Assembly: GCA_021613375.1 (NCBI GenBank)
Contig: CM038702.1
Location: forward strand, 25,640,349 to 25,704,348
DNA length: 64,000 nucleotides
Direction: 5' to 3'
Source of the DNA: Megaleporinus macrocephalus
Taxonomy: Eukaryota; Chordata; Actinopteri; Characiformes; Anostomidae
Part shown: one piece after another, positions 1 through 11,859 of the stretch
Numbering within the stretch: position 1 is the first letter of the stretch
Layout of the letters: each line of letters starts with the position of its first letter
Program-made: the position numbers and the translations under genes
The notes under the pieces: model-generated
What the model saw: the letters and a program-made list of their open reading frames with translations, nothing else
Databases searched by the model: none
Told to the model about the DNA's origin: nothing

Positions 1-120
1 TGGTCCACTGTAGACACATTGTAGACACTGAGTGTACATTTACCTAACATTCAATTAAATACTGTATGTATTAAATGCAGTTGAACTTGTAGCTCAGTGA
101 AAGATTTTATTAAGATACTG

Positions 121-212
121 CTAAGCTTAATCCTAAGCCTAACCATAACCTTAATACAAAACCTCAAGGCAAAACCTAAACCTAAGCCAACACGTAACCC
201 TTAAATTAATGC
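121..212. repeat. Short degenerate CCTAA-like repeat
   Basis: Seven or eight imperfect units such as CTAAGCCTAACC, ATAACCTTAAT, CCTAAACCTAAGCC. It resembles the poor-quality edge of the large array at 52 kb. Confidence 0.55.
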
Positions 213-394
213 TGTTGATAATCTACTGACTATCACAAGTTTGGTAATAATTTTGGTCTGTAGATCATGTATAGGGGCCTATTCAAATAAAATGTGACCC
301 ACCTACCTTACAGACCCACTACATAGAAGTACAATTATATTTATTGCTACACGGTTTATCTACTCCATTCACCATGGGTCAATTTCTGACCACA

Positions 395-620
395 GGGCTG
401 CTGTTATGCAGATATTATTTGGGTGGTGGATCATTCTCAGCCAGCACTGACACTGATATGATAGTGTGTGAGGCTGATATAAATGTATCTGTAAATGTAC
501 CACCCAAAAATATCCAGCCAAGAGTGGCTCTGTGATGAAGGCCACTAATGGAGGACCAGAAGATGACCAACACAATATGTGCATCAAAAGATGGGCTCCA
601 GGGCTCTACACGAAGGCAGA
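395..620. repeat. Dispersed otophysan repeat, rearranged short copy
   Basis: It shares TTGGGTGGTGGATCATTCTC, CAGCACTGACACTGAT and CACCCAAAAATATCCAGCCAAG with the 14.45-15.19 kb copy, but the blocks are in the opposite relative order, so the copy is rearranged. Confidence 0.6.
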
Positions 621-1199
621 TCTACAGGTGGCTGGGGAGTTTGAATGCTTTAGCAACACTGTAACTGAATATGGTCATGGCCGTAAATCTGCGAGTCGAA
701 TTGAGATTTACACGCAAAGTGACGTAAAGCCTCAAGTCTCCCCAAACTCCCCTACTGTAAATCACACAGAAAAACTAAACACGCACAGCTTCAAATCCTA
801 ACAACCCACTGCTCTAGCCATATACCTCTTCAGCCACCTACTGTCAGTGTGCTTTGCTATCAAGGTGGCTGTTTATAGTAGCTAAGAGCTACTTTTAGAA
901 TAAAAACACCTGACATATATCCACACAGTAACAACACTTCAGCACAGCAGACCCAGTGGTGCTGTGGATTATTCAAATCAGCATATTTTACTGGCATACT
1001 TCATTACAATATTGCCAATAAATAATTACAGGGCTAATGTTCTATATATCTTTTTAGTATGTTAAATATTTCTTTCCCCTAAAGTCTAAGTATAAGGCTT
1101 ATTAGTCTTTCTTTTTCAGTTACCATAATTTAGTAATTAATTAATTCATTAATTAATTTGTATTGTATTGTTTTCATTAATTATTATATATTAATGAGT

Positions 1200-2602
1200 T
1201 TTGAATTCATTTTTTCCCATACACAATACCCAATAATGACAAAGTGAAAAAAAATAAAAAACAAAAAAAGTCACATAAGTATCACAACCTTTGCTCAATA
1301 CTTTGTTGAAGCACCTTCGGCAGCAATTACAGCATCAAGTCTTTCTGAGTATGATGCTACAAGCTTGACACACCTATTTCTGGGCAGTTTCTCTAATTCA
1401 TCTTTGCAGAACCTCTCAAGCTTCATCAGGTTGGATGGGGAGCATCAGTGTACTATCATTCTCAGATCTCTCCAGAGATGTTCAATCAGGTCCAAGTCTG
1501 GGCTCTGGTTGGGCCACTCAAGAACATTCACAGAGGTGTCCCGAAGCCAATCCTTTGTTATCTTGGCTGTGTGCTTAAGTTTGTTGTCCTGTTGGATTAA
1601 CCTTCTCCCTAGTCTGAGGTCCAGAGTGCTCTGGAGCAGGTTTTTTTCAAAGATGTCTCTGTACATTGCTGCATTCATCTTTCCCTCTACCCTGACTAGC
1701 CTCCCAGTTCCTGCTGCCGAAAAATAACCCCACAGCATGATTCTGCCACCACCATGCTTCACTGTAGAGATGGTATTGGCCAGGTGCTGAGCGGTGCCTG
1801 GTTTTCTCCAGACATGACGCTTGGTATTCAGACCAAAGAGTTCAATCTTTGTTTCATCAGACCAGAGAATTTTGTTTCTCATAGTCTGAGAGTTCTTTAG
1901 GTTCTATTTGGCAAACTCCAAGCGGGCTGTCTTGTGTCTTTTCCTGAGGATTCTGGCCGCTCTACCATACAGGCCTGATTGGTGAAGAGCTGCAGAAATG
2001 GCTGTCCTTCTGGAAGGTTTTTCTCTCTCCACAGAGCAATGCTGAAGCCCTGTCAGATTGACCCTTGGGTTCTTGGTCACCTCCCTGACTAAGACAATTA
2101 TACCTGGATAACTCAGATTAGCCAAATGTTTCTGTACCCTTCCCCAGATCGGTGCCTTTATGCAATCCTGTCTTGGAGGTCTACAGACAATTTCTTGGAT
2201 TGGTGGATTGGTTTGTGCTCTGACATGTGCTATCAACTATGGGACCTTATACAGCAGGTGTGTGCCTTTCCAAATCAGATCCAATCAACTGGATTTACCA
2301 CAGTTGAACTCCAAGTTGTTGAAACAACTTAAGGATGATCAGTGGAAACAGGAGCACCTGAGCTCTATTTTGAGGGTCATGGCAAAGGCTATGGATATTT
2401 ATGTACATGTGATTTTTTTTTTGCTTTTTATTTTCAATAAATTTGCAAAAAAATCAAACCAACGTTTTTCACTTTGTCATTATGGGTTATTGTGTGTAGA
2501 ATTTTGGGGGGGAAATTAATTTAATCCATTTTGGAATAAGACTGTAACATAAGTAAATGTGGAAAAGTGAAGCGCTATGAATACTTTCCGGATGCACTGT
2601 AA
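1200..2602 (-). mobile_element. Tc1-like DNA transposon, one end truncated
   Basis: A Tc1/mariner-superfamily element in minus orientation. The end near 2602 keeps a terminal region ending ACTTTCCGGATGCACTGTA, with inner TTTCACTTTGTCATTATGGG. The matching inner motif at the other end (CAATACCCAATAATGACAAAGTGAAAAA) lies at about 1220-1250, but the outer tens of bases are missing and AT-rich sequence takes over near 1200. The terminal inverted repeat is therefore incomplete on that side, which would prevent mobilisation. It sits in the sema3c intron after exon 3. The family match is from memory of common fish Tc1 elements. Confidence 0.88.
1295..2236 (-). pseudogene. Tc1-like transposase pseudogene (DD34E), two in-frame stops
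   Basis: One continuous minus-strand frame runs from about 2236 to a final TGA at 1297-1295. It is interrupted by a TAG at 1903-1901 and a TGA at 1444-1442, with no frameshift needed. The N-terminal part carries the DNA-binding region (GRVQKHLANLSYPG, then LYGRAARI and LRKRHKTARLEFAK). The catalytic domain shows all three acidic residues: D in [12 protein letters not shown] in [11 protein letters not shown], and E in [13 protein letters not shown]. Exactly 34 residues separate the second D from E, the Tc1 DD34E spacing. The C-terminus ends DAVIAAEGASTKY. The true start is not certain; an initiator Met is not evident. The stops make it non-functional. Confidence 0.88.
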
Positions 2603-3396
2603 ATAACATCTGTTCTTTTTGGCTACACTGCACAGCGCCTTAATCAAAAATAGGTCCAGGCTGAAATGGACCTTGCCACGTCAACGAGTGGGGTTCAACT
2701 GTGCAGACTGAATAGGCAGTATGGAAATGTGTTATTTTTTATGACATCATAAAACCAGTGAATTCCAAACAAACTGTACAATTAATTTTCAGTGATATGA
2801 GCCCTTTAATAAAGGCTTTAGAAAATATTGTACGGTTCCTTCTATGCTCCACCCACAAACACATTCTTTTGTTTTCACTTTAAAAGATGAACGTCCAAGA
2901 TGAAGTATGTTGCTGCAACTGATCAAAACTAGGTAGACTGGAAACATCACCATTTTTCACCATGTTTTATATCCAACTCTAGCCTCTCTTCAAGATCTAC
3001 AATCAGTCACAGGTGTTATCTGTCTCTGGATCTGGACTCCAGTGCCTCTGTTTAGTCTTTTTTGTAAACTTGTTCCACTTGTATTCCAACTTTATTATTA
3101 AAAACTACACAAAAGCTAATTGATTGCACTGTGAACTTTACGTTTGTTGTCCCAGCTCAAGCTTGGTGCTATCATGTGTTCCCCCATTCCCTTAAAAGGC
3201 ACACATCCTTTGAAAATGCTTGTAATTATGTTCCTATAACAGTAAAATAAAATTCAAGCTGTTATCCCTTAGAATTAAACAGTTTAGTTACTTTCCTTAA
3301 GAACGACATATCATTGCTGTCATAAGAAAATAGTGAAATTATCGGAGCGTCAATGTAAGACATTTTAAATAGGGCTTTATTCCAAGCAATATTGCA

Positions 3397-3475
3397 GCAT
3401 TTCTATTGGTCCATTCATAATGAAATTTATACACAATGTACAGGACAGCTGTCATGCTCAAATGAAATGAGATAC
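3397..3475 (+). repeat. Short dispersed repeat (TTTCTATTGGTCCATTCAT family), copy 1
   Basis: GCATTTCTATTGGTCCATTC, then ATAATGAAATTTATACACAATGT and ACAGGACAGCTG. Related copies lie at 19357-19425 and 27505-27575. Confidence 0.6.
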
Positions 3476-4734
3476 GTGTCTTTCTTTGTCCAGCTCTGTT
3501 TTGATTATGGCTCAAATAAAAACGGTTCTAACCGCGGTATGAATTAACCGTGATAGCCTGAAGAAACTGATATAAAGGAACGAAGATGGGTTCAATGTAT
3601 TGGTTTGTAATGCACTGTTTTTGTAGCTCTTCATAGCTAGACTGCATACATTAGGGAAGCGCTGATGATGAATGATATGTTTTAGAATACACTTCATCAT
3701 TAAAAATAGCTTTTTACTACATTTAAATACTTAAGGTTTAGCTCACTTACAGTAATGTTAGTGATGAACATGGAGATACAATCTTTGACATTCCTAATGC
3801 AGAGATCAGCATTAGTCTGAAATGATGTGTGCATATGATGGGTGTATATGATTAAGTGCAGCAGTGTGATGTTTTCTTGATGAGGATTAAAAGTGTTAGT
3901 CCTCTCCTACGCAATGCTTTGCTCTTGCACATGTAATTAATGACAGAACAGCACGGCCTCCGCAAGCAAAGAAACACTGAGAAGCACACTGGCATCCACC
4001 CACCCACATATACACACAAGTTTACGCATATGCATATACATAAAAACATGCATTTATTAATGAATAATGATTCAGTAGTTACTATTAACTGTTTAGTACC
4101 TATTATTAGGGGTGTAATGGTACACTCATGAATTATTTCATAATACTAGGCCCTTCATGAAACTATGATTGAGTACTCTCTCTGACAAAACACAAATGAA
4201 GACAGTTGGTTATGTGTGGACTGGTGACTGACTGAAATGCTGAAATCCTGGTATTTAAACAATGCAGTGGCAATAGATGGCATAATTAATAGAATATCCA
4301 CATTCCATAATCACACATAGTCACACCTCCACAATGCACACTGTCACAGGTTAATACTGCAATATCTCATTGCAATATCATGATTTCACTATGCATTGTT
4401 ACATCCCAATATAGAATCCAGAATTAGTTTGGAATCTAATATATATTATTCAGTATCCACTATAGCTAATTCACTATAACTACTTTAAAATATTCTGTAT
4501 TTACTAGAAATTAGTCTGTTTTTACTAGAAATGTTTCAGTTTCTAATATGAATTTATTAGTAACTACTATGAATTATTATTACTATTCAGCAATATGAAT
4601 TAATAGCCCTCCAAATTTACTATGGAATTATACTATTATGGATTATTCAGTACATACAATGAATTATTCAGTATCTACTGGAAAACACAAACAAAACTTC
4701 AATTGATGAATTTTTATGCAGTAACTGTTATAAC

Positions 4735-4739
<5 letters not shown>

Positions 4740-4806
<67 letters not shown>
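4740..4806. repeat. (TA)n microsatellite, 67 bases
   Basis: A perfect alternating TA tract in the intron after sema3c exon 3, 228 bases from that exon's donor. Frames through it are artefacts. Confidence 0.99.
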
Positions 4807-4808
<2 letters not shown>

Positions 4809-5033
4809 CGAATGATATTCTTTGCATGCAGCTTTTTTAAAACACAAGCTCCATGGAGGAGACAGCCGTCCATATTACATCATTAATTCAGTTCTTCAAA
4901 ACCACTCAAACCGAGAGTAATGCAGTAGCAGAGCTGGGTTCACACTCCATTACAGTAAAAAGAGATATGGAAGAGACAGACTTCTACTGTGTATTACAGC
5001 AGAAGTTTAAAAGGTAGCAGCACTCTCTCTTAC

Positions 5034-5096
5034 CGTAGGATCTTTGCCAGCCATCTGACACTCTTCAATCTTAGTGTTGGACGCCGGCCAGAATAT
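5034..5096 (-). CDS. sema3c: sema3c third coding exon (63 bases)
   Basis: This exon has an acceptor ending ctctcacag and a donor CCTACG/gtaagag. It is exactly 63 bases (21 codons), phase 0 at both ends, as I recall for the equivalent exon of class-3 semaphorins. The peptide is IFWPASNTKIEECQ then MAGKDPT; human SEMA3C has VFWPASTIKVEECK / MAGKDPT. The Cys in EEC is the conserved first cysteine of the sema domain; its usual partner would lie in the next exon (human HGCGNF), which is not in this window. The next 5,033 bases towards base 1 show no further sema exon, so the following intron is longer than 5 kb and the gene continues beyond the window edge. Confidence 0.95.
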
Positions 5097-6861
5097 CTGT
5101 GAGAGTAGAAAACAACAGATGTCAAAAAATGAGGAACTTGACATGAAAAAATTGTTAAACAAGAAGAAGAGCTTATTAAAAAACCCATCTCTCATAGCCA
5201 TGCTGGTGAACAGTTGGTAGCTCATCTTTTCATGTACAGTTTGGGTTAGCCATATAACATAAGTTTTAATGCTGTATTTCTTAATAGGCCCGTTACTTAA
5301 GTGCTTTGAATGATCAGTTCTGCTGTAATTCAGTGAGACTTAGACATAAAAAATATATTTACAGTCATTTAAAACAAAACTGCTCAGCAAATAATTTCCT
5401 GGACACCTTTGATGTACCTGCTTTAATGAGCGCACCTTGTCTCATGTTGCATCAGAACAGAGGTGCTGCTCTCTCTCCCTTAGTGACTGTGACTGCTTTT
5501 GGAACTAACAGTGTTTATTGTACAGGTTGGGTTATGAACACGCAAGCAAAATTAGCTGTTTTTAAAAAGTATCAGCTTGTACCTGTTACAGACGACTGCA
5601 AAGGAAGTTAGATGTTAGTTAGTCTGCTTACGTTGCTGCAACATATTTACAGTTTTGGAAGTTTAATTGGGGCTTTACAGTTTGTGTTGGACTTTGACAG
5701 TGCTCTAAAATGCCTGAAACAAAAGATAAGCAGACCTTAAGAGGTGATAAAGAAAATACAGCCTAACATTATTTATTTTTAGAATAACATACAGTTATTT
5801 TAAACAAAACTAAAAACCAAAAGCAATTTGTTTTCAAGGCTTTTGGAGATTCCACCCTCCCTCCCCGTCTCCAGGCAAGATTCTGATTGGTCAGGTGCAC
5901 AGTTACCCACAATCTGATGCCCCTGGCTAGAGTACTCTCAACATGGCAGTGGCACTGCCCCAGCAATACTTGTGTGCTACACTTGTACCAGCACAACACC
6001 CGCTAGCATGTCACTGTCAGTAAGAGGGGGGTGGAACCAGTGGCCAGTGACCATATAGCTTTAAAACTTTTCTTCAGTTCTTTAAATGCTACTATTAATG
6101 ATGTTTTTAAATTAATGTGATAACCTGAATGGAAAACGTTTCTTCATGTTTAAGTGATCAAATCCCAGAGGACCCCATTAGAAACTCTTTAAGAATAATT
6201 TTCACAGCTATAGAAAAACAGGCATTTACCCACCAAAAGCATCTAATGGAGTCACTTTTATCACAGTGTTTTAATGAAGAGCTACGCTAAGAGGTTTTTT
6301 TATGCTAAGGTCATTATTTCACTAATGGATCTCTCTCAGTTTTCCCCAGGGACAATATAAACACATTTCTGTCTTTGTCCACATCTCACCTGCCAATTAC
6401 AGCTTTAATAGCACAATCACACAGCACAAAAACCTGAGAGAGTAATTGCACTGCCAACTAGATTCCAGCGAGAAATGCAGTCTCTTAATGCGTATCCAGT
6501 GCAGATATTCATTAACACGTAGGTCAGGAATGCACAGACAGAGAATAAAGATATAGAATGACAATGAAGAAAGCAGCTGGTTAATTCCAACTGTGCATCA
6601 AGAGCTGGGCTACAATCTCTAACTTTACACAGGTAGAACTAAAAAGCGGTGGTTTCTAATAAAGTGGCCAGGGATTGTACTGAAAATTAATACAATTGTT
6701 AAAATTGTAGTCTTTAATAATTAATGATGTCTGAATAGCTTGTTTTGTGATGTCTATCTTATTATGGATATGACACTGGTGTGAAAAATGTTATCTTCAC
6801 TACAATGCTTGGAGGACCTATTGCATCAGCAGATTATCAGCAGTAGGAGCTTGTGTCTGAC
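5097..6861 (-). other. sema3c: sema3c intron between exons 2 and 3
   Basis: A 1,765-base intron of AT-rich unique DNA with one ~41-bp repeat monomer at 6645-6682. Nothing else is supported. Confidence 0.9.
6645..6682 (+). repeat. Single copy of the ~41-bp repeat unit
   Basis: GTGGTTTCTAATAAAGTGGCC followed by AGGGATTGTAC. It is an isolated monomer in intron 2 of sema3c, between exons 2 and 3. Confidence 0.65.
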
Positions 6862-7022
6862 CTTTAGTGTTCCCTGAGTGATGTTGTTGATGTCCATAGA
6901 GAGCACATGGTCTTTGCAGCCCACATACATGCGGTCCTGATCCTCATCCATGAATAGGATTCTGTAGTCCATGGCCTTTTCTGACAGAGTGTGGAACTCA
7001 AAGGCCTGGGTTGTTTGCAGTT
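6862..7022 (-). CDS. sema3c: sema3c second coding exon (start of sema domain)
   Basis: This 161-base exon has an acceptor ending gttttacag and a donor AAAG/gtcaga. It contributes two bases to a split Glu codon and then 53 codons, ending in phase 0. The peptide begins ELQTTQAFEF and contains DYRILFMDEDQDRMYVGCKD then HVLSMDINNITQ. The human SEMA3C counterpart, from memory, is DYRILLMDEDQDRIYVGSKD / HILSLNINNISQ, a much closer match than SEMA3A, 3D or 3E. This is the first beta-propeller strand region of the sema domain. NIT in NNITQ is a potential N-glycosylation site, also present (NIS) in the human protein. The intron to the next exon is only 1.77 kb, in contrast with the roughly 35 kb intron upstream. 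Confidence 0.95.
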
Positions 7023-7868
7023 CTGTAAAACATGAGCCACACTCAAACACAATGTATTTCAAGCATTGATTGGTATGGATGTTACCATACATATAAATTA
7101 ATACATAAATGAATATGTATTACACAAATATTATATATAAATATATAATATTTATATATTTCTATATCACTGAAAATGCATTAATGGAGCTGAAATATGC
7201 TCACTGGCTTTCCAAAGTAATTTATTTTCATTCATGACACAGCAGATATTTTCTGAGACATTTGAAAAAACATAATATGATTTCCAACAGCAGTGGGCCT
7301 GGACCTGGTAAACCACCAAAAACTGTCACCATCATATAAACAGAACTCTCATATTTTTGCAGTGTAAGACACACAAGCTTCATTCTAGCTTTAGATGTAA
7401 AAAACAGGTTTCCATTCATCCTTCCACTGTGAGAAGACAACTCAGCACTGTGGCTCTGAAAACATGTGTAGTTGTCAAAAGGTTGATATTGAAGCAGACA
7501 AAAAGAAGTACAAGCCAAACAAAGAAGCTGCTGGTTGTTTAGGAACAGTGGACAGACCACCTCAGAGTCCAGTATGCTTAGGAATACATAATTGTCCACA
7601 TCATTGAATGTCACTGAACTTTAGTAGAAAAATGTTCCTGAAGTCTTTCCAAAAGTTGAAGTTTGGTTTAAGCCACCCCCACCCAGCCCAAAGGGGGATG
7701 TGGTACCACATATATCACCTTCATGTTATTTGCATTTGGGACCTAAACAACTAAATGAATGAAGGTTGATATCTGCTGTTTATAAGTTACTGTACTGTAT
7801 CGCTGCAAGTGCATCAATAGTGCATCGATAGTACAGAAGCCTGTTGATCTTGTTACAAGCACATGTTG

Positions 7869-7941
7869 TCTCTCTCTCTTTCTCTCTTTCTCTCTCTCTC
7901 TTTCTCACAGACACACACACACACAGACACACACACACAGA
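7869..7941. repeat. (CT)n then (CA)n compound microsatellite
   Basis: CT-rich tract (TCTCTCTCTTTCTCTC) followed by ACAGACACACACACACACAG-type repeats. Confidence 0.9.
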
Positions 7942-8529
7942 TCCTATAGAGAGACTGAGTGCTCTTCACTATACCATCAAAGCCAACAAGAGCCAAGCTC
8001 ATAAATATTCATAATTCATCCTCCTTTTAGTCTTTAAAGAACCACAATCACACGGGCACACTCTTTCTTTCTTTTTTTCTATTTTTCTGTTCCTCTCCTC
8101 TCTCTCTTCTCCTCCTATCTTCTTTCAAAACTTTCCCTTAAGCCGCCCTTCCTTCTTTTTTCTTATCCGCCCCTCGACGTTCAATAAACAGTCTTCCCCT
8201 TCCAGCGTCCAGTCAAAGTCACATTTTTGTTGTCCTCTGCCACATTCCTTTCATCATCGTTTTTTTTTTCTTTCTTGTTTTTCACAGGAAAGGAAAAAAA
8301 GGTTGTATGGTGCCTCCTTCTCTGCCTGAGGCTGTGGATAACATGGCCATGCATTCACTGCTATAGCCCTTCAATACAAAGCCTATGGATCTTTCCCACC
8401 ACTTTCCAAGAGCTTTCCATCTTCTGCAGCCCATACAAATCACTCGGCAGTGAAGCCACGGAGTGCTCTTAACACTTGTTTTTATACTTACTGAGGACAC
8501 ATATGTCCTACATATGTCCTACATGTATC

Positions 8530-8569
<40 letters not shown>
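8530..8569. repeat. (TAA)n microsatellite
   Basis: About 13 perfect trinucleotide units, followed by a T run. Confidence 0.97.
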
Positions 8570-9102
8570 ATTTTTTTTCATAGGCACATTTCTGTCAAGG
8601 ACAGAAACAATAATTAGCAAACAATAATTAGCTAATAAGAAACAAAGAATATACAACATTAAAAAACAGGTTAAAATAAAACAAGGTAATAGATCAATCA
8701 AATAGAAAAGGCAGTCTTGAACGGGTGTGTGTTAATATGATGTATCTGATGTATCTACAAAGGCAACATGAATACTTTGCTGTTTAACTTACTTTGAGTG
8801 CATAAGTAAAATTTAAATATACACACATGTCTTGAGAACAAACTAAGAACAAACCTAGAACAAACTGTTCTTGAGATCATAGGCGTAACCCTACTTTCTC
8901 CAAACATGATAAGGTGAGTTATTACCAACAGATAGTTCTATCTATTGTTCTCTCTGACCACAGTATATTGTTCCAAAAGAGTTCTGATTTATGTAAATGC
9001 TTGTTTGGAAACTGGAGATGGATATCACTTTGTGTCTTGCAGTGCTGTCCATTGCTTTTTGTTTTTTTATGTAACTGTTGTTACTGCTGCTTTCAGGTCA
9101 TC

Positions 9103-9319
9103 CTGCAACTATGTTTCTATGTTCTATTCTCTATCATTAGACCAAAAGCACACTGCAAGGACCTGCATGATGACAATTGGTGGTTCCATAAACTTTCCAG
9201 TTCAGAAACAGTAGTACTTACTGACAAACACATCATTGCTATAGATGCGTTTTTGTTCAACGTCATCACAGAGATGCACACGCAGCTACAGGGCAGAAAT
9301 CAGCAACAATAACAAGGAG
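9103..9319 (-). repeat. 217-bp near-identical duplication, copy 1, with exon-like cassette
   Basis: This segment is repeated almost without change at 12994-13210, with about three substitutions over 217 bases. Similarity extends weakly to about 9083. On the minus strand (the sema3c strand) it contains an acceptor-like tract ending TTTCTGCCCTGTAG, a 64-base open segment at 9285-9222, and a consensus donor GTAAGTACT. The segment reads LRVHLCDDV in its first half and IYSNDVFV at its end. I do not recognise the peptide. If spliced between the sema3c first and second coding exons it would shift the frame and meet TGA after six codons, so it would not make a longer semaphorin. Confidence 0.85.
9222..9285 (-). 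other. exon-like cassette, copy 1 (64 bases)
   Basis: The minus strand reads ...CCCTGTAG / CTGCGTGTGC ... TTTGTCA / GTAAGTACT. The tract before the AG is pyrimidine-rich (TTGTTGCTGATTTCTGCCC) and the donor fits the consensus at every position shown. Length is 21 codons plus one base. It could be an exon captured in a repeat, an unproductive (poison) exon of sema3c, a piece of another gene, or chance. No function is assigned. Confidence 0.35.
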
Positions 9320-10330
9320 CTATTATGCAGTAAATTGCACCAACCACAGAGAAGATGTTTTCAGAACGTTTAATATCCTGAGGGGATCAAAATAAATAAA
9401 GCCTTATTTCGCTGATTCATTGCTTTGTTCTCTCTAATACGGCTACCTCTTTCTTCAATCACTCTCTAGCTTGTTGAACACCTCTGTGCTGTCTCCCCAA
9501 CTTTGAATGGCGTGTTTAAACAGCAACCCATAGATCCTAAGAAACCTATCGAGACTGGATGGGTCTCACTGTTCAGGTGCAGAGTGGTGTGGTTTTACGA
9601 CAGACGGCTCAGTTATGACTTGACTTCTTGAGTTCTTATCAAAGAGATGTTCAAAAAAGTGTAACATCACCAACTTGCTCCTGACATTGTCAGATAGGGA
9701 GAGGAACTATGAGCTATAAGCCAGGTTAGTAGGGTGAAATTTAAAGGACATGTAAGCAAGCCATGAAGGTTTCTGTGATTTGAACAGCTCCTGTTAGTTT
9801 AAATAGGGGGGTTAAGACCTGATGATGAGCCAATACTGATGGTCCACTATTGTTATCTGACATTTAATAATATACAAACATACAAGCATTTTATTACTGA
9901 GTCAATGGGAAATTTACAAACAGTCAATTTACAAACTATGTGAAATATATGTTGATTACAGTATTTGACTAATTTTGCCCCCTTTCTGCATGCGCACCCA
10001 GTAATATTTGTAAACAGGAAGCCTGTCTATTGCCCTGTAGATTTTTTTTATTTGTTTTAAACATATCTGTGTTAATGCTTATGAATATATAATATTTTGC
10101 TCAGTGATAAGTACAAAGTCAAAGGACATTATGTGTGTATGTTTAAACTTGAAGCATATTAAATAACATACTATTAACATAACATTAAATAACGTTAAAA
10201 CAGATGTGTGAGAATGTTTGTTCATTTCACTGTTCATGTAAAAACAAAACACCAAAAAACAAGTGTTTAGTCAGTCCTGCAGGTTAGACTTGCCTTTCTC
10301 TGGTTTTACTAAAGATTTAGGGCAAAAAAC

Positions 10331-10353
10331 AAACACACACACACACACACACA
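10331..10353. repeat. (CA)n microsatellite
   Basis: About 11 CA units within intron 1. Confidence 0.9.
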
Positions 10354-10544
10354 GAACAGCACAAGGGCTAATGGGGAACACACACTCAGTGGGTGCCAAG
10401 TCCTGCATGACCTGACTGAGGCTTTATTAAAGAAGAAAAGCTTCATCAGACTGATCTACCTAACACAGCGACATTACATCAGCCAGACTTCAAAGCAAAG
10501 CAGATAGCATCTAGACAATCTCAATAAGGGATTATCACAGCTAA

Positions 10545-10775
10545 ATAACGAGAGGAGGGAGAGGGAGATGAGGGGAGAAGTGGGGGAAAGAGAGAAATCG
10601 GGAAAGAGGGAAAAAGAATAATAGTGAAATAGTACAACAAAAAAACAAAAGAAAATAAAATAGAAGATATAGACAAAGAAAAAAAGAGAAAGGATAAAAG
10701 CTAGGAGTGTGTACAAGAGAAAGAGAAGAGAGTAAGAAACTAAAGAAAGAGAGGGGAGAAGAAAGAGAGGAATAT
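10545..10775. repeat. Purine-rich GA tract
   Basis: The plus strand is almost entirely A and G (GAGAGGAGGGAGAGGGAGAT and similar). Low-complexity frames on both strands are not genes. Confidence 0.85.
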
Positions 10776-11535
10776 TGTGTGAAAGTGTCTCACAGCTACA
10801 TGCTCCTGCTGCTTAATTGTGTGAGGATCAAAACATACGATCATGGACCACAGGTTCTCAGAGAACAGGAATTATACGTGCAGTACAGTTTCATTTCTTG
10901 TTTGAAACAGGAGCACCTGGCCCATTAAACCAGAAAAAACATGCCGCTCCTGGAACTATTTTCTTAAGTTTACAGACGTTTTCAGATAGAATGACTTACA
11001 GTAAACACTGTTTCTATTCAGTAATTTACATTCAGTAATCTGTAAACTGTTCATATACAGAACCCTACAATGTTCCACAGGAAAAAATGAGTTTGTGCTG
11101 AAGTTTGATTTGGGTTTATGGGGTTAAGTAACTATTATTCCCAGGTTCCTGTTTTGTGTTCGTTCAGCCGGACAGAACGGACGACTTATGAAAGTGTGGG
11201 TCAGAACACACAGCGGGAAAACATCATATGACCTCCCCACCCTATGAATAAAAGGAAATACACTCGTCCTCTCCAGAGAATCTTGAGGTGTCAGGTATCT
11301 GTCCATACTGACCTCAAAACTCTGGAGAGATGAATCACCCATAATGCTCTGCTACAAAACCCATCTGAGTCAATATTCCCAGCAGAAAAACAGCCAGGTG
11401 CTGCTGCACCTGCGGCCACCAGGGGGGAAAATGAACCGTGTTTTCTACACAACAGAGGACCGCCGAGGGAAACAATCGTATCCTGGGGGGCAAAGGTCAA
11501 GGAAGAGGTTGTTGTGGGAGATGACACTGAGATAT

Positions 11536-11592
11536 AAATTTCCTTCGGGATCAATAAAGTATCTATCTATCTATTCATCTATCTATCTATAT
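11536..11592 (+). repeat. LINE-like 3' tail with (TATC)n
   Basis: AAATTTCCTTCGGGATCAAT followed by AAAGTATCTATCTATC and more TATC units. This is the usual end of several fish LINE families (Rex/L2 type). How much of the upstream 11.1-11.5 kb sequence belongs to the element is unknown. Confidence 0.6.
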
Positions 11593-11859
11593 AAGACCTG
11601 ATATGTGATGTGGACGAAGGGAGGATAACAGATATGGAGGTAATATAGAGGTGAGCAATACAGTATATTACATTACTTAAAACCACATATTACTAAATCT
11701 GTGTGTTGCTCATGTGAGCACACAAAAAGCATACACAAAGTATGAGCTGTCAATGACTTTCTTAAGTCCACTAAATAGCAGAAACATGTTCTACTCTACG
11801 GACCTAAAGTTGGATGCCCTTACAAAAAAAGAAGTTTGTACAAGTGTGCTATTAGTATA

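Larger units (their letters stand above)
1..5033 (-). other. sema3c: sema3c intron after exon 3 (partial)
   Basis: It holds the Tc1-like element, a rearranged repeat copy near 395-620, a short dispersed repeat at 3.4 kb and the TA microsatellite. No further semaphorin exon is seen. 2700-3390 and 3480-4700 show only AT-rich unique sequence. Confidence 0.8.

Noticed and set aside
121..212. True telomere at the window edge
   Set aside because: Units are too degenerate and the sequence continues with unique and genic DNA; it is an interstitial repeat.
1365..2519. Plus-strand open frames
   Set aside because: They are antisense shadows of the Tc1-like transposase and its terminal region.
6864..7052. 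Alternative minus frame over the second sema3c exon
   Set aside because: Wrong frame; the DEDQDRMYVG frame matches SEMA3C and joins both neighbouring exons in phase.
8914..9312. Plus-strand open frame of 132 codons
   Set aside because: It crosses into the 217-bp repeat on the opposite strand to the splice-like signals, starts in unrelated DNA and the second repeat copy does not keep the upstream part. Treated as chance.
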